Shown here one piece after another: positions 17,956-27,933 of a stretch of DNA of 64,000 nucleotides. Source of the stretch: Hahella chejuensis KCTC 2396 (lineage in GTDB: Bacteria > Pseudomonadota > Gammaproteobacteria > Pseudomonadales > Oleiphilaceae); NCBI RefSeq assembly GCF_000012985.1, contig NC_007645.1:7119001-7183000 (forward strand). The letters are read 5' to 3'. Every line of letters starts with the position of its first letter. The first letter of the stretch is position 1. The notes below the pieces were generated by a model that did not search any database, had not been told where the DNA came from, and worked only from the letters and a program-made list of their open reading frames with translations. A program made the position numbers and the translations under genes.

Positions 17956-20900
17956 ATGACAAGCGCAAGATCCGGTTTCCTATTTCTACTCGCTATTAGC
18001 GGCAGCGGCCTGTCCTGGGCCGGCCAACCCAGCTTCGATTGCGCCAAGGCGTCGCAGCAGGTGGAACATATTATCTGCGACTCGGAGCCCCTGGCCGCTC
18101 AAGACGCCAAGCTCGCCAAGCTGTACGGCAATGTCATGAAAAGCCTGGAGCAGAGCGCCAAAGACAAACTGAAGTCCGAACAAAGGGAGTGGCTAAGAAA
18201 CCGCAACCGGGATTGCGACTTGAATGGCGACGCTGGCGAATCCTGCCTGCTTGGCCGTTATCGCCAGCGCAACGCAGAATTGTCGGCGATGCTGGCTTTT
18301 GACTCGTCCAACCAACCCGAAGACGGCGAACTCCGCATCATGCGCATCACGCCCAGCGGCGCGGATGTGCCCGCCGCGCAGCAACTGGTGTTTCAGTTCG
18401 ACCGCCCAGTGGTTCCCATCGGCCGCATGGAGCGGGACAGCAAAGATATTCCCGTCACCATCACCCCCGCGCTCAAGTGCGAATGGCGTTGGCTCAATAC
18501 CAGCGCGCTGGCCTGCCAACTGCGTAATGAAGACAAAATGCAGCAGGCGACCTACTACGAAATCACCATGCGCCCCGGCATCAAAACCGTTACCGGCGCG
18601 CAGCTGAAACAACCTGTGGAGCACAGCTTCACCACCGCTCGCCCCAAAGTCACCTACGAGCGGTTCGTCAACTGGCTGTCGCCGGGCGCACCGATGATTC
18701 AGGTCACGTTCAACCAGCCGGTCACCAAGTCGTCCGTGGAAAAGACCCTGACCATGAGCGCAGAAAACACCGGCCTGCCGCCCGTTAACGTCATCGCCTA
18801 TCCGGATAACCTTCCCCGCCAACAACCCTGGTGGATGGCGATCGCCAACGACGAAGAGCAGCCCAAGGTCAACGACCAACTCACTCAGTTAGACGGCGAC
18901 GAAGCCCGTTCCGTCTGGGTCATTGAACCGAAAAAAGAATTGCCGCTGGATCAGAACATCACCTTGCAGATCAAGCCTGGCCTGGTTTCCAGCGAAGGTT
19001 CTGAGCCGGGTGCGGAAAACCGAATACTGGAACGGTTCGACACCTATCCGGATTTCCGTTTCGTCGGCATTCGCTGCACCCCCAAGGGCGCGAACGAAGC
19101 AATGGACATAGAACTGGATCTCTTGCTCTCCATGCGAGAAGGCTATGAGGAGTTTATCCAGTGCGCCCCACTGCGCTCAGTGGCGCTGCTGTTCACATCT
19201 CCAGTGACGAATTCCATGGTGCGGGATCAGGTGACTTTCGAGCCGCCTCTGAACGGCGGACGCAAGGACTATGATCCTTGGGAAAATACTCAGGACTGGA
19301 CTCACCTGACCTCTCCCCATCGCAACGGACGTTTTTATCAGGTCTGGTTGCCGGAACTACTCAAGGCGGATCAAAAGTATGCTGTCAATCTGGATATCAA
19401 CGACCTGACCGACGAGTTCGGACGCAAGCTGAAAAACACAGTCAGCTTCAACTTCTTCACCGGTCACCGGGAACCCAGACTGGAAGTCGCCCACGACGTG
19501 GCGGTATTGGAAAAAGGCGTGGAAAGCGACGTGCCTTTGTACGTCACCAACCTTAACAAAATCGACATTGCTTACAATTCCCTGGGCGCTAACCAATCCG
19601 GACGCAATCAGAGAAAAGTGATTTCCGTCGCCCCGGCGGAAGACATTTCCTACGCCACTCCCATGGGCGTCAGGGATCTTCTGGGCGACGCCAGCGGCGT
19701 GTTGTTCGGCTCGCTCACTCCCAGCCCGACGCCGCCAGACTGGTACTACGATCCCAAGATCTTTGCGGAAGTCACCCCTTATCAGGTGCACTTCAAACTC
19801 GGCCACTTCAACTCTATGGCCTGGGTGACTTCGTTCAGCAGCGGCGAGCCAGTGGTTGACGCCAACGTCTCTTTGTGGTTCGGCTCATATGAAAACCTGC
19901 CAGGACTGCGCAACCTGAACATCACCGCCAAAACCGACGCCAGCGGCATGGCGTCAATGCCCGGTCTGGAGCAGATTGACCCGCAACTGGAAAGCATCTA
20001 CGGCGGCAGAAGCGCGGACCGGGAAGGCTTCTTTGTCAAAGTGGAGCAGGCCGGCGATATCGCCATTGTGCCGCTGAACAGTAATTTTTCCGTGTGGGAT
20101 CGGGATCTGTATCCCAGTCTGCAGCGTAAAGGCGGCCACGCTCACGCTTGGGGAACCACGGCCCAGGGCGTTTACAAACTGGGCGACAAAGTGCAGTTCA
20201 AAATCTATGTGCGCGAGCAAAGCAACAAGCACTGGGTTGAGCCTTACGAGTCAAATTACTCCCTGAAAGTGTTCGATCCTCAGAACAAAGTCGTCTACGA
20301 ACGCAACAACATCGGCCTGAACAAGTTTGGCGCCTTTGACGGCGAGTTCACCTTGCCGGAACAGGGCGCCGTCGGCTGGCACCAGTTCCAGCTGACCCTG
20401 AACGCGCCTTCCGGCAGTGAAGTGCAGGAAACGTCCTGGACGCCTGTGACTGTGTTGGTCAGCGACTTTACGCCTTCGCCCTTCAAGGTGAAGACCGAAC
20501 TGAATGGTAATCTGTTCCGCGCCAACGATTCGGTGCAGGTCACGTCATTGGCCACACTGCACTCCGGCGGCCCCTATACGGAAGCGGAAGTGCGTCTGAC
20601 CGCAAAACTGACGCCGAAAGAATTCTCCACCAACAATCCCGTCGCCAAAGGCTTTACATTTGGCGGCGACAATAACGCCGGCGGCGAAAGCAACTTGCTG
20701 GATATTCGTCGTCAGCTGGATGACGCCGGTCAGTATGTGGAAGCCTTCACCCTGCCGGACAGCGGCGTCTTCTACGGCAGCCTGATGGTGGAAGCGGCGG
20801 TGAAGGATGAGCGCGGCAAGTTCGTGGCCTCCTCCACGACGGCGGATTACGCAGGCAGAACCCGCTACGTGGGCCTGCGCAATACCCAGTGGTTGTATAA

Positions 20901-23900
20901 AAAGGGCGAGCCTGCGCGTCTGGAAACCTTAGTGGTGGACCAAAGCGGCGCTTCGATCGCCGGCGAGCCCGTGCGCATCGCCATTAACCATCGCGAGTAC
21001 AAGGCTTCACGGGTGAAAGGCCCCGGCAACGCCTATCTGACGCAAAACATCATGGAATGGGTGGAAGAAACCCAATGCGAGCTGAAGAGCGATAAAACCG
21101 CCGCCACCTGCGAATTCAAACCGCAGAAGCTGGGGTATTATCAGTTCGTCGCCACCGTCAAAGACACGGAGAACCGGGATCACAGCACCACCTTATACGG
21201 CTGGGTGACCGGCAGTGGTTCCGTGGTGTGGGATCAGAGCAATGACGCCACCCTGCAGATTGTTCCCGAGCAGACCAAATTCAAAATCGGCGATACCGCC
21301 CGTTACCTGATCAAAAACCCCTTCCCCGGCGCCCAAGCGCTCATATCAATAGAGCGTTACGGCATTCTCGATAGCTGGGTGCAAACCCTGGACTCCAGCA
21401 CGCCAGTCATCGAAGTGCCAGTGAAGGCGGACTATCTGCCCGGATTTTATCTGTCCGTCGTCGTGGTGTCGCCACGCGTGGAGAAACCACTGGGGCCGGG
21501 CCATGTGGATCTGGGCAAACCCAGCTATCGCATGGGCTACGTCGCCGCCAAGGTAGTAGACCCATTGAAAGAGCTGGATATCAGCGTCGCCACGGATAAA
21601 GAGGTGTATAAGCCTCGTGAGCAGGTGAAGGCGAAAATTCGCATCAACCGCAAGAAAACCGATCCCGCCGAGGGCTACGAAATTGCGGTGGCGGTTATCG
21701 ACGAATCCGTTCTGGCGCTCAACCGCAGCGGCGACAACTATTACGATCCCTATGCCGGGTTTAACCGCCTTGATCAGCCTGATGTGTACAACTACAACCT
21801 GATCAGCCGACTGGTGGGCCGTCAGAAATTCGAGAAAAAAGGCGCCAACCCGGGCGGCGGCGGCGCGGCTTCAGCGCAACTGCGTAACGAATTCAAGTTT
21901 GTGAGTTATTGGAATCCGGCCATTGAGCCTGATGACAACGGCGAAGCGGAAATCGAGTTCAAAGTGCCCGATAACCTCACTGGCTGGCGCATCTTCGCCT
22001 TTGCGGTGACCAAGGAGGATCGCATGGGACTGGGCGACGTCACCTTTAAAGTGAATCGTCCGACGGAGATCCGACCGGTCATGCCTAATCAGGTCATTGA
22101 GGGCGACCGCTTCAAAGCGGGCTTCAACGTGATGAACCGGACCGACAAAGAACGCACCATCAAAATGGATGTGCGCGTCAAAGGCCCTCTGGCGGAAGGC
22201 GCGGAACACGCGTTCACCCGCGAGCTGAAAATCGGTCCGTACAAGCGGGAAAATATCTGGCTGCCCATCGACACCAAAGGCGGCGGCGAGCTGGTTTTCA
22301 TCGCCAAAGGCGGTGATCAGCTGGATACGGATGCGCTGGAGCACAAGACCATCGTCAACAAACGTCGCTCACTGGAAACGGCGGCCACCTATGGAACCAC
22401 CACGGCGGCCAGCGTCAGCGAAAACGTCCAGGTTCCGGAAGGTATTTTTGAAGACGTTGGTTATATCGGCGCCGTCCTGTCGCCCTCCGTCATCGGCAAT
22501 CTCGATGGCGCATTCGCCTATATCAGAGACTACCCCTATATGTGCTGGGAACAGCGGCTGACCAAAGCCGCCGTGGCGCGCTCCTATCTGGAGCTGAAGG
22601 AGTATCTGGCCGAGGACACGCAGTGGCCGGACGCACAGAAAGATATCGACAGCGCCATGAACGCCGCCGCCAACTTCCAGGCGCCGAATGGCGGTATGGC
22701 TTACTGGGTCGCCTCCAATGCTTACGTCAGCCCTTACTTGTCCGCTTACACCGCCATGGCGTTCAACTGGATGCGCGCCAGCGGTCACGAGGCGCCCGCC
22801 GGCGTGGAGCAACGGCTGCATGAGTATCTGTTGACCTTGCTGCGTCAGGACAGTTTCCCCACGTTCTACAGCAAAGGCATGTCTTCTTCCGTGCGGGCAG
22901 TGGCCCTGGCGGCGTTGGCGGAAGCCGGCAAAATCGACCAGAGCGACGTCAGCCGCTACGAGCGTCACACACCGGAAATGGACCTGTTCGGCAAAGCCCA
23001 CTTCCTCCAGGCGGCGGTGCGCACTGAGCATGTTCCGCAAACGGTGATCAGCAAGTCCATGGACGATATTCTCAGTCACGCCAGCCAGAGTGGCGGCAAG
23101 TTCCAGTTCAATGAGGCATGGGACGACAGCTACAGCTATATTCTGGCGACGCCGCTGCGCTCCAATTGCGCGGTCCTGAGCAGCCTGCTGGGAGCGCAAA
23201 CGGAAGCGGGTATGGGATCAACCATCGGCGACATTCCGTTCAAGCTGGTCAGAAGCATCACTCAGAGCCGCGGCTCCAGAGATCACTGGGAAAACACCCA
23301 GGAGAACGTGTTCTGTCTGAACGCGCTGGTCAATTACGCGTCGATTTATGAGAAGGAAGACCCGGCCATGAAAATCTCCGTCAGCTTTGACGGTAAGAAT
23401 CTGGGATCAGCGTCTTTCAATAAGAAGTCGGACCCGATGACGACCGTCAGTCGTCCTCTGACCGCCGCCGATCCGGGCAAAGCCGCCACCCTCACGATTG
23501 AAAAAGAAGGGGAAGGCAGGCTGTACTACTCCGCCCGCATCGCTTACGACCTGAAGGAAGACAACGCCGCGCGCATCAATTCCGGCATCGAAATTCGCCG
23601 AGAATATTCCGTTGAACGCAACGGCAAGTTCGAGCTGCTGAAGAGCCCCATGCAGATCCGCCGGGGTGAGCTGGTGAAAGTGGACCTGTTCGTTTCCCTT
23701 CCCACCGCCCGTCACTTTGTAGTGGTGAATGACCCGATTCCCGGAGGTCTGGAGCCTGTTAACGCCGACCTGGCCACTGCATCGCAAGTGGATGCGGATA
23801 AAGGCGAGTTCAAAGCTGCGGAAGGCTCCTGGTTCTACACCTTCTCAGACTGGTCCTACTACGGGCGCTATTTCTGGAGCTTCTATCACAAAGAGCTGCG

Positions 23901-24078
23901 CCATGACTCGGCCCGCTTCTACGCGGATTACCTGCCGGCGGGCAACTACTTTCTCTCCTACACGGCCCAGGCTATCGCGGAAGGCGAATTCAGCGTCATG
24001 CCCGTGCATGCAGAAGAGATGTACGACCCCGATGTTTACGGCAAGGGGCTGCCGGCCACGTTGAATGTAGGGGAGTAG
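17956..24078 (+). CDS. Alpha-2-macroglobulin-like protein with LprI-type N-terminal domain
   Basis: This 2040-residue exported protein traps or guards against proteases in the envelope and is the partner of PBP1C in many bacteria (E. coli YfhM). After a signal peptide (MTSARSGFLFLLAISGSGLS), residues about 27-95 form an LprI-like domain with paired Cys ('DCAKASQQVEHIICDSEPLA', 'REWLRNRNRDC'). The usual macroglobulin domains follow, with the bait region around residues 1280-1320 and the thioester motif C-W-E-Q at Cys 1530 ('YPYMCWEQRLTKAA'). The thioester is therefore intact. The alpha-alpha toroid and receptor-binding parts follow. It is longer than E. coli YfhM (about 1650) because of the N-terminal domain. 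The start is supported by AAGGA. pbpC begins 9 bases after its stop. Confidence 0.9.
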   Translation: MTSARSGFLFLLAISGSGLSWAGQPSFDCAKASQQVEHIICDSEPLAAQDAKLAKLYGNVMKSLEQSAKDKLKSEQREWLRNRNRDCDLNGDAGESCLLGRYRQRNAELSAMLAFDSSNQPEDGELRIMRITPSGADVPAAQQLVFQFDRPVVPIGRMERDSKDIPVTITPALKCEWRWLNTSALACQLRNEDKMQQATYYEITMRPGIKTVTGAQLKQPVEHSFTTARPKVTYERFVNWLSPGAPMIQVTFNQPVTKSSVEKTLTMSAENTGLPPVNVIAYPDNLPRQQPWWMAIANDEEQPKVNDQLTQLDGDEARSVWVIEPKKELPLDQNITLQIKPGLVSSEGSEPGAENRILERFDTYPDFRFVGIRCTPKGANEAMDIELDLLLSMREGYEEFIQCAPLRSVALLFTSPVTNSMVRDQVTFEPPLNGGRKDYDPWENTQDWTHLTSPHRNGRFYQVWLPELLKADQKYAVNLDINDLTDEFGRKLKNTVSFNFFTGHREPRLEVAHDVAVLEKGVESDVPLYVTNLNKIDIAYNSLGANQSGRNQRKVISVAPAEDISYATPMGVRDLLGDASGVLFGSLTPSPTPPDWYYDPKIFAEVTPYQVHFKLGHFNSMAWVTSFSSGEPVVDANVSLWFGSYENLPGLRNLNITAKTDASGMASMPGLEQIDPQLESIYGGRSADREGFFVKVEQAGDIAIVPLNSNFSVWDRDLYPSLQRKGGHAHAWGTTAQGVYKLGDKVQFKIYVREQSNKHWVEPYESNYSLKVFDPQNKVVYERNNIGLNKFGAFDGEFTLPEQGAVGWHQFQLTLNAPSGSEVQETSWTPVTVLVSDFTPSPFKVKTELNGNLFRANDSVQVTSLATLHSGGPYTEAEVRLTAKLTPKEFSTNNPVAKGFTFGGDNNAGGESNLLDIRRQLDDAGQYVEAFTLPDSGVFYGSLMVEAAVKDERGKFVASSTTADYAGRTRYVGLRNTQWLYKKGEPARLETLVVDQSGASIAGEPVRIAINHREYKASRVKGPGNAYLTQNIMEWVEETQCELKSDKTAATCEFKPQKLGYYQFVATVKDTENRDHSTTLYGWVTGSGSVVWDQSNDATLQIVPEQTKFKIGDTARYLIKNPFPGAQALISIERYGILDSWVQTLDSSTPVIEVPVKADYLPGFYLSVVVVSPRVEKPLGPGHVDLGKPSYRMGYVAAKVVDPLKELDISVATDKEVYKPREQVKAKIRINRKKTDPAEGYEIAVAVIDESVLALNRSGDNYYDPYAGFNRLDQPDVYNYNLISRLVGRQKFEKKGANPGGGGAASAQLRNEFKFVSYWNPAIEPDDNGEAEIEFKVPDNLTGWRIFAFAVTKEDRMGLGDVTFKVNRPTEIRPVMPNQVIEGDRFKAGFNVMNRTDKERTIKMDVRVKGPLAEGAEHAFTRELKIGPYKRENIWLPIDTKGGGELVFIAKGGDQLDTDALEHKTIVNKRRSLETAATYGTTTAASVSENVQVPEGIFEDVGYIGAVLSPSVIGNLDGAFAYIRDYPYMCWEQRLTKAAVARSYLELKEYLAEDTQWPDAQKDIDSAMNAAANFQAPNGGMAYWVASNAYVSPYLSAYTAMAFNWMRASGHEAPAGVEQRLHEYLLTLLRQDSFPTFYSKGMSSSVRAVALAALAEAGKIDQSDVSRYERHTPEMDLFGKAHFLQAAVRTEHVPQTVISKSMDDILSHASQSGGKFQFNEAWDDSYSYILATPLRSNCAVLSSLLGAQTEAGMGSTIGDIPFKLVRSITQSRGSRDHWENTQENVFCLNALVNYASIYEKEDPAMKISVSFDGKNLGSASFNKKSDPMTTVSRPLTAADPGKAATLTIEKEGEGRLYYSARIAYDLKEDNAARINSGIEIRREYSVERNGKFELLKSPMQIRRGELVKVDLFVSLPTARHFVVVNDPIPGGLEPVNADLATASQVDADKGEFKAAEGSWFYTFSDWSYYGRYFWSFYHKELRHDSARFYADYLPAGNYFLSYTAQAIAEGEFSVMPVHAEEMYDPDVYGKGLPATLNVGE

Positions 24079-24087
24079 TTCGCGCCT

Positions 24088-26271
24088 ATGCTGAGAAAAC
24101 TGATGCGCGCCAGGAAAAAGCTGGCGGCCGGCGTCGCAGTGACAGTCACCCTGTCCTGCGCCGCTCTGGCCGGGGCCACCTATTTCGCCATCAAACCTCT
24201 GCCGGAAGATCTTTCCGCCGTTATCTCAAGCGCCAGCAAGAACACCTATCTGGACCGGCGCGGCAAGCGTTTGAACATCACTTACGAGAACGAGTGGAAT
24301 ATCTACGACGTCAACGATTTCCACAATATTCCCGAGTTCCTGCGGCGGGCGTTCATCCTGTCGGAGGACAAGCGCTTTTACTCCCACGGCGGCGTGGACT
24401 GGCTGGCGCGGCTCAACGCTGCCCGCCAGAACGTCATGTCCGGGGGCGTGGTGCGCGGCGCCAGCACCATCAGCGAACAGGTCGTGCGGATGCTGCATCC
24501 GCGTCCGCGCACGCCCTGGTCGCGCTGGATCGAAGGGTTTGAAGCCGCCAATCTGGAAGCTCAATTTTCCAAGGTCGAAATCCTTGAGTTTTACCTGAAC
24601 CAGGTTCCCTACTCCGCTCGCCGCCGCGGCGTCATACAGGCGGCGCAGTATTATTTCGGCCGTGATCTCTCTACTCTTAACTACAAAGAGATGCTGGCGC
24701 TGGCGGTATTGGTCAGGTCACCGCGCTGGCTGGACCCACAGCGGCAGCTGCGCAATTTGAATCGCGCTATCGACAACCTGCTGGACCGGCTGGACCTTGA
24801 CGACGACGAACGCGCCGCCATCGCAGCGCAGACCCTGGAGCTGCAGAAAACGGACATCCATTATGATTTGTCTCACTTCATCCGGTTCGCAGAAAACCGC
24901 CTGAATGCGCAGAATCTGGAAAACGGCGCCGTCTACACCACCATTGATACGGAACTGCAGACCAAGATCCAGCAAACCCTGGACAATCGTCTGGATAATC
25001 TGGCGTCTTACCGGGTGCAAAACGGCGCTGTCCTGGTGATTGATCACGAGAACAACGAGATATTGTCCTGGGTGGTGGGTTACGCCGGTCGCGACGATAA
25101 GCCCTTCAACCGCATCGACGCCATTACTACCCCCCGCCAACCCGGCTCAACGCTAAAGCCCCTGTTGTACGCCAACGCCATCCGCAAAGGCTGGACCGCC
25201 GCCACCATGCTGGACGATTCGCCGTTGCAGGAAAGCGTCGGTCTGGGCATGCACACCTATCACAATTACAGCCGTGGCTACTACGGCCTGATTTCATTGC
25301 GGGAAGCCCTGGGCAACTCCCTCAATATTCCCGCCGTCCTGGCCGTCCAATACGTGGGGCCGGGTGAGTTTCTAAACTTCCTGCACGATCTCGGCGTAGA
25401 CAGCCTGTCCGGACATCCCAATGTTTACGGCGATGGCTTAGCTCTGGGCAATGGAGAAATGACGCTTTACGAGTTGGTGCAGGCGTACTCGGTGATGGCC
25501 CGCATGGGCGACTTCAGACCTTTATCCTTCACCGAGGGCGGTCGCAGCTATCAGGGCCATCGCGTTCTGTCCGAGGATATCTCCAGTCTGGTGGCCGATA
25601 TCATGTCCGACCCGGCGGCGAGAGAAAAAGAGTTTGGCTGGGATTCCGTATTGAATTTCCCTCATCAGACCGCCGTCAAAACCGGCACCTCCAGCGATTA
25701 TCGGGATGCCTGGTCGGTAGGCTTCAACGACAAGTACACTGTAGGCGTCTGGATGGGCAACCTGGATTATGCGGAGATGAACAAAGTCACCGGCTCCATG
25801 GGACCAGCTTATGTATTGCGCTCGGTATTCAATGAGCTGAATAAAAACCGGGAAGTGAAACCCCTTTATCTCAGCAATAATCTGCAGAAGCTGCCTGTCT
25901 GCATCACTACGGGAGAACTGGCCGCTAATGGTTGTGAATCACGGGATGAATGGTTTTTACCCGGAACCGTACCCGGAGGGGCCAGTAAAAGTATAGATGA
26001 AGTAAGGATTCGCAAACCCAGCAAGGGCCTGCTGATGGCGATGGACCCTCGCATACCGGATGAATCCGAATACTTCGAATTCGCACTGACAGAGGCGGAT
26101 AACATCGAAAGCGTGAAGTGGTTCATCAATGGCGCACTGGTCGCCACCACCAATAAACCCACCTACAACTGGAAGCTCTCCAAAGGCGATTTTTCCACCA
26201 GAGCGGAAATCGCCTTTACGGACGGAGCCCAGCCTGTCATCACAGAAGAAATTCAATATCGAGTAAATTAA
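24088..26271 (+). CDS. pbpC: Penicillin-binding protein 1C (bifunctional glycosyltransferase/transpeptidase)
   Basis: This 727-residue inner-membrane enzyme polymerises and may crosslink peptidoglycan. After an N-terminal anchor helix comes a GT51 transglycosylase with 'LSEDKRFYSHGGVDW' (catalytic Glu) and 'ASTISEQVVRMLHPRPRTPW'. The transpeptidase has S-T-L-K ('RQPGSTLKPLLYA'), S-L-N ('GNSLNIPAVLAVQ') and K-T-G-T ('VKTGTSSDYRDAWSVGF'), so all catalytic motifs are present. The C-terminal roughly 90 residues form the BiPBP-C domain typical of PBP1C. It sits in an operon with the alpha-2-macroglobulin gene, as in many Gram-negative bacteria, where the macroglobulin is thought to protect the periplasm when the wall is breached. 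Confidence 0.93.
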   Translation: MLRKLMRARKKLAAGVAVTVTLSCAALAGATYFAIKPLPEDLSAVISSASKNTYLDRRGKRLNITYENEWNIYDVNDFHNIPEFLRRAFILSEDKRFYSHGGVDWLARLNAARQNVMSGGVVRGASTISEQVVRMLHPRPRTPWSRWIEGFEAANLEAQFSKVEILEFYLNQVPYSARRRGVIQAAQYYFGRDLSTLNYKEMLALAVLVRSPRWLDPQRQLRNLNRAIDNLLDRLDLDDDERAAIAAQTLELQKTDIHYDLSHFIRFAENRLNAQNLENGAVYTTIDTELQTKIQQTLDNRLDNLASYRVQNGAVLVIDHENNEILSWVVGYAGRDDKPFNRIDAITTPRQPGSTLKPLLYANAIRKGWTAATMLDDSPLQESVGLGMHTYHNYSRGYYGLISLREALGNSLNIPAVLAVQYVGPGEFLNFLHDLGVDSLSGHPNVYGDGLALGNGEMTLYELVQAYSVMARMGDFRPLSFTEGGRSYQGHRVLSEDISSLVADIMSDPAAREKEFGWDSVLNFPHQTAVKTGTSSDYRDAWSVGFNDKYTVGVWMGNLDYAEMNKVTGSMGPAYVLRSVFNELNKNREVKPLYLSNNLQKLPVCITTGELAANGCESRDEWFLPGTVPGGASKSIDEVRIRKPSKGLLMAMDPRIPDESEYFEFALTEADNIESVKWFINGALVATTNKPTYNWKLSKGDFSTRAEIAFTDGAQPVITEEIQYRVN

Positions 26272-26289
26272 GCGGCGTAGACACGCCGC
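26272..26289. terminator. Hairpin between pbpC and the protease gene
   Basis: GCGGCGT and ACGCCGC form a perfect 7-bp stem around AGAC, immediately after the pbpC stop and just before the convergent protease stop at 26295. A CCTCTT tail follows. It probably serves both genes. Confidence 0.65.
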
Positions 26290-26294
26290 CCTCT

Positions 26295-26936
26295 TCATCC
26301 AACGTGGTGAAACTGTACTTCTTTAAATGTGATATCGATAGCCACGCCACCGGAAGACACGTAGGTGTGGTACTGGGCCGTCAGCTGCTTGAAGAAGTCG
26401 AGGCGCTTGCCTGTCGTACAACGATACTCGCCAGAGTTGGGATCGAAGAACTTCATGCCGTCAGCATCCACGTATAACGCGCAAACGTGGTTTGTGGAAA
26501 TACCCTTGCCGCTCAAAACCATCATGACAATGTGATGACCAGGGTTGTTGCTCAGATGCTGAAGCGCCGAGCCATAGGTATCGTAGTTCTTTTCGATAAC
26601 GACCCCGCCATGACGCATTCCCAAAGACGTCGGCGCCACAGAGGCGATACGGTCGGCATACGAATGATGCTTGGTGTTATTGAAGTAACCGGCGAAATAA
26701 TCTGTATTTTTCCAGGCGATATCCGTGTTCAGGTAATCAATACGATTGGCGGGAGTTTCACCGCGCTGACGCTGATGACGCTGCACCCAGGAAAATGACA
26801 GGCCAGTACAGCCGCCAACCTGAATATTCTTCATCTGCTGCAAAAGCGGACGCGTCATAATCTGGCGACGCTGTTTGAACTTAGCCACACGAAACTGTTT
26901 CAGCGCGGAAATGGTCTTCCAGGAAGTAAAGGACAT
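26295..26936 (-). CDS. YopT-like cysteine protease (peptidase family C58)
   Basis: This 213-residue protein matches the C58 papain-fold family (YopT, AvrPphB). The catalytic Cys is in 'GGCTGLSFSWV' (Cys 43), the His in 'GISTNHVCALYVDADG' (His 150) and the Asp in 'MKFFDPNSGEYRC' (Asp 165); the His-Asp spacing of 15 is normal for the family. YopT cleaves prenylated Rho GTPases. Related bacterial proteins are secreted effectors or toxins, and this one has no signal peptide, so delivery by a specialised secretion system is likely. That is inference; no secretion genes are adjacent. ATG 26936 is preceded by GAGAGAG and preferred over an upstream in-frame start at 26978. Flanked by pbpC and unknown genes. 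Confidence 0.82.
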   Translation of the reverse strand: MSFTSWKTISALKQFRVAKFKQRRQIMTRPLLQQMKNIQVGGCTGLSFSWVQRHQRQRGETPANRIDYLNTDIAWKNTDYFAGYFNNTKHHSYADRIASVAPTSLGMRHGGVVIEKNYDTYGSALQHLSNNPGHHIVMMVLSGKGISTNHVCALYVDADGMKFFDPNSGEYRCTTGKRLDFFKQLTAQYHTYVSSGGVAIDITFKEVQFHHVG

Positions 26937-27097
26937 TGGGACTCTCTCATCAGATAAACAAAAAGCCGGAACGTCCATTTCCGATGAAAGTAAAAAACTA
27001 ACGGGCGTTCTACCCGACGAATCAGGTAAGCGCCGAGCTGATCAAAGCGCCGTCAGCTTTATGTGTAAAGTTTTGTAAAATGGAAGAGAAATTGTGG

Positions 27098-27532
27098 CTA
27101 AATGTAGTCAATTGAGTGGAAATTCAAAGTATTACAGAGTTTTTCCCTGTTGAAGCGGACTGTCTCGATTTCCTCACCCATAGCAGGATTGGACCTTATG
27201 GTTTGAATGATCAGTTCATTGTGTAGGACATCATTCCCTGATGTTCTGAGCACCTCGATGATTCGGTTTTCACCGGCGCTCCAAAATGTCTCCTTTACTT
27301 CCAGCCGTTCTGATCCAGTTTCGTCCGCCACTTGCAAAAGCGTGTGCTCTACTTCCTCTCTGGAATGATCTAAATATTCTTCTGCGTGCATATTATGGGG
27401 AACAGAGTCCACCTCAGGAACTTCTCCTTCTTCTAAATCAAAATATTCAATAACAGATAAATTTTTACAATGCCATTGCGCTTCAGATCTAAGTTTATAT
27501 TGCAGCTGGATTACCAACGTCCGTCGCCTCAT
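27098..27532 (-). CDS. Hypothetical protein
   Basis: This 144-residue acidic protein has no signal peptide, membrane segment or recognisable domain. It has a run of Glu/Asp-rich sequence in the first half ('EYFDLEEGEVPEVDSVPHNM') and a mixed second half. It lies downstream of, and in the same direction as, nothing obviously related. It may be an immunity-like protein for the adjacent protease, but this is only a positional guess. Coding likelihood is moderate. Confidence 0.5.
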   Translation of the reverse strand: MRRRTLVIQLQYKLRSEAQWHCKNLSVIEYFDLEEGEVPEVDSVPHNMHAEEYLDHSREEVEHTLLQVADETGSERLEVKETFWSAGENRIIEVLRTSGNDVLHNELIIQTIRSNPAMGEEIETVRFNREKLCNTLNFHSIDYI

Positions 27533-27606
27533 CTACTGTTAATGGATAGCATTTATTCTATTGACTTACCCGGCGGGAAAATCATTTATCTCTTACGGAG
27601 AGCATA

Positions 27607-27933
27607 TTGAATAGTCTCAGGTTATGGATAGTCCAGTCGAAACAAACCAATCCAAGCGACTTTTATGTGAGGGTAGAGAACTCTGAGTTTTACAGCGCCT
27701 ACTGGATAGCCCGTTCATCCTCGACACAAAGGGCGGAGGCACTGGTTCTGGAGACGGCTGAAGAATTAGCGTTGGGCGATACAGAGATTATTAAAACTCA
27801 ACCCTATGACCCGGAAGCGCTGATTAAGGATGCAATGGTAACGGCAAAGATTAGGAGTATGTCGACGAAACTACGTGGCCAAGAAGACGCCCAATTGGCG
27901 GCCTGGATTTCATCAGAAGGACGGCTTTGGTAG
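27607..27933 (+). CDS. Hypothetical protein starting at TTG
   Basis: This 108-residue soluble protein begins at a TTG codon strongly supported by ACGGAGAG 5-6 bases upstream; no ATG lies near. A short beta-rich N-terminus ('DFYVRVENSEFYSAYWIARS') is followed by helices. I do not recognise a family. It is divergent from the 144-residue gene. The palindromic AAGTATCATACTT repeats follow about 130 bases downstream. Confidence 0.55.
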   Translation: MNSLRLWIVQSKQTNPSDFYVRVENSEFYSAYWIARSSSTQRAEALVLETAEELALGDTEIIKTQPYDPEALIKDAMVTAKIRSMSTKLRGQEDAQLAAWISSEGRLW

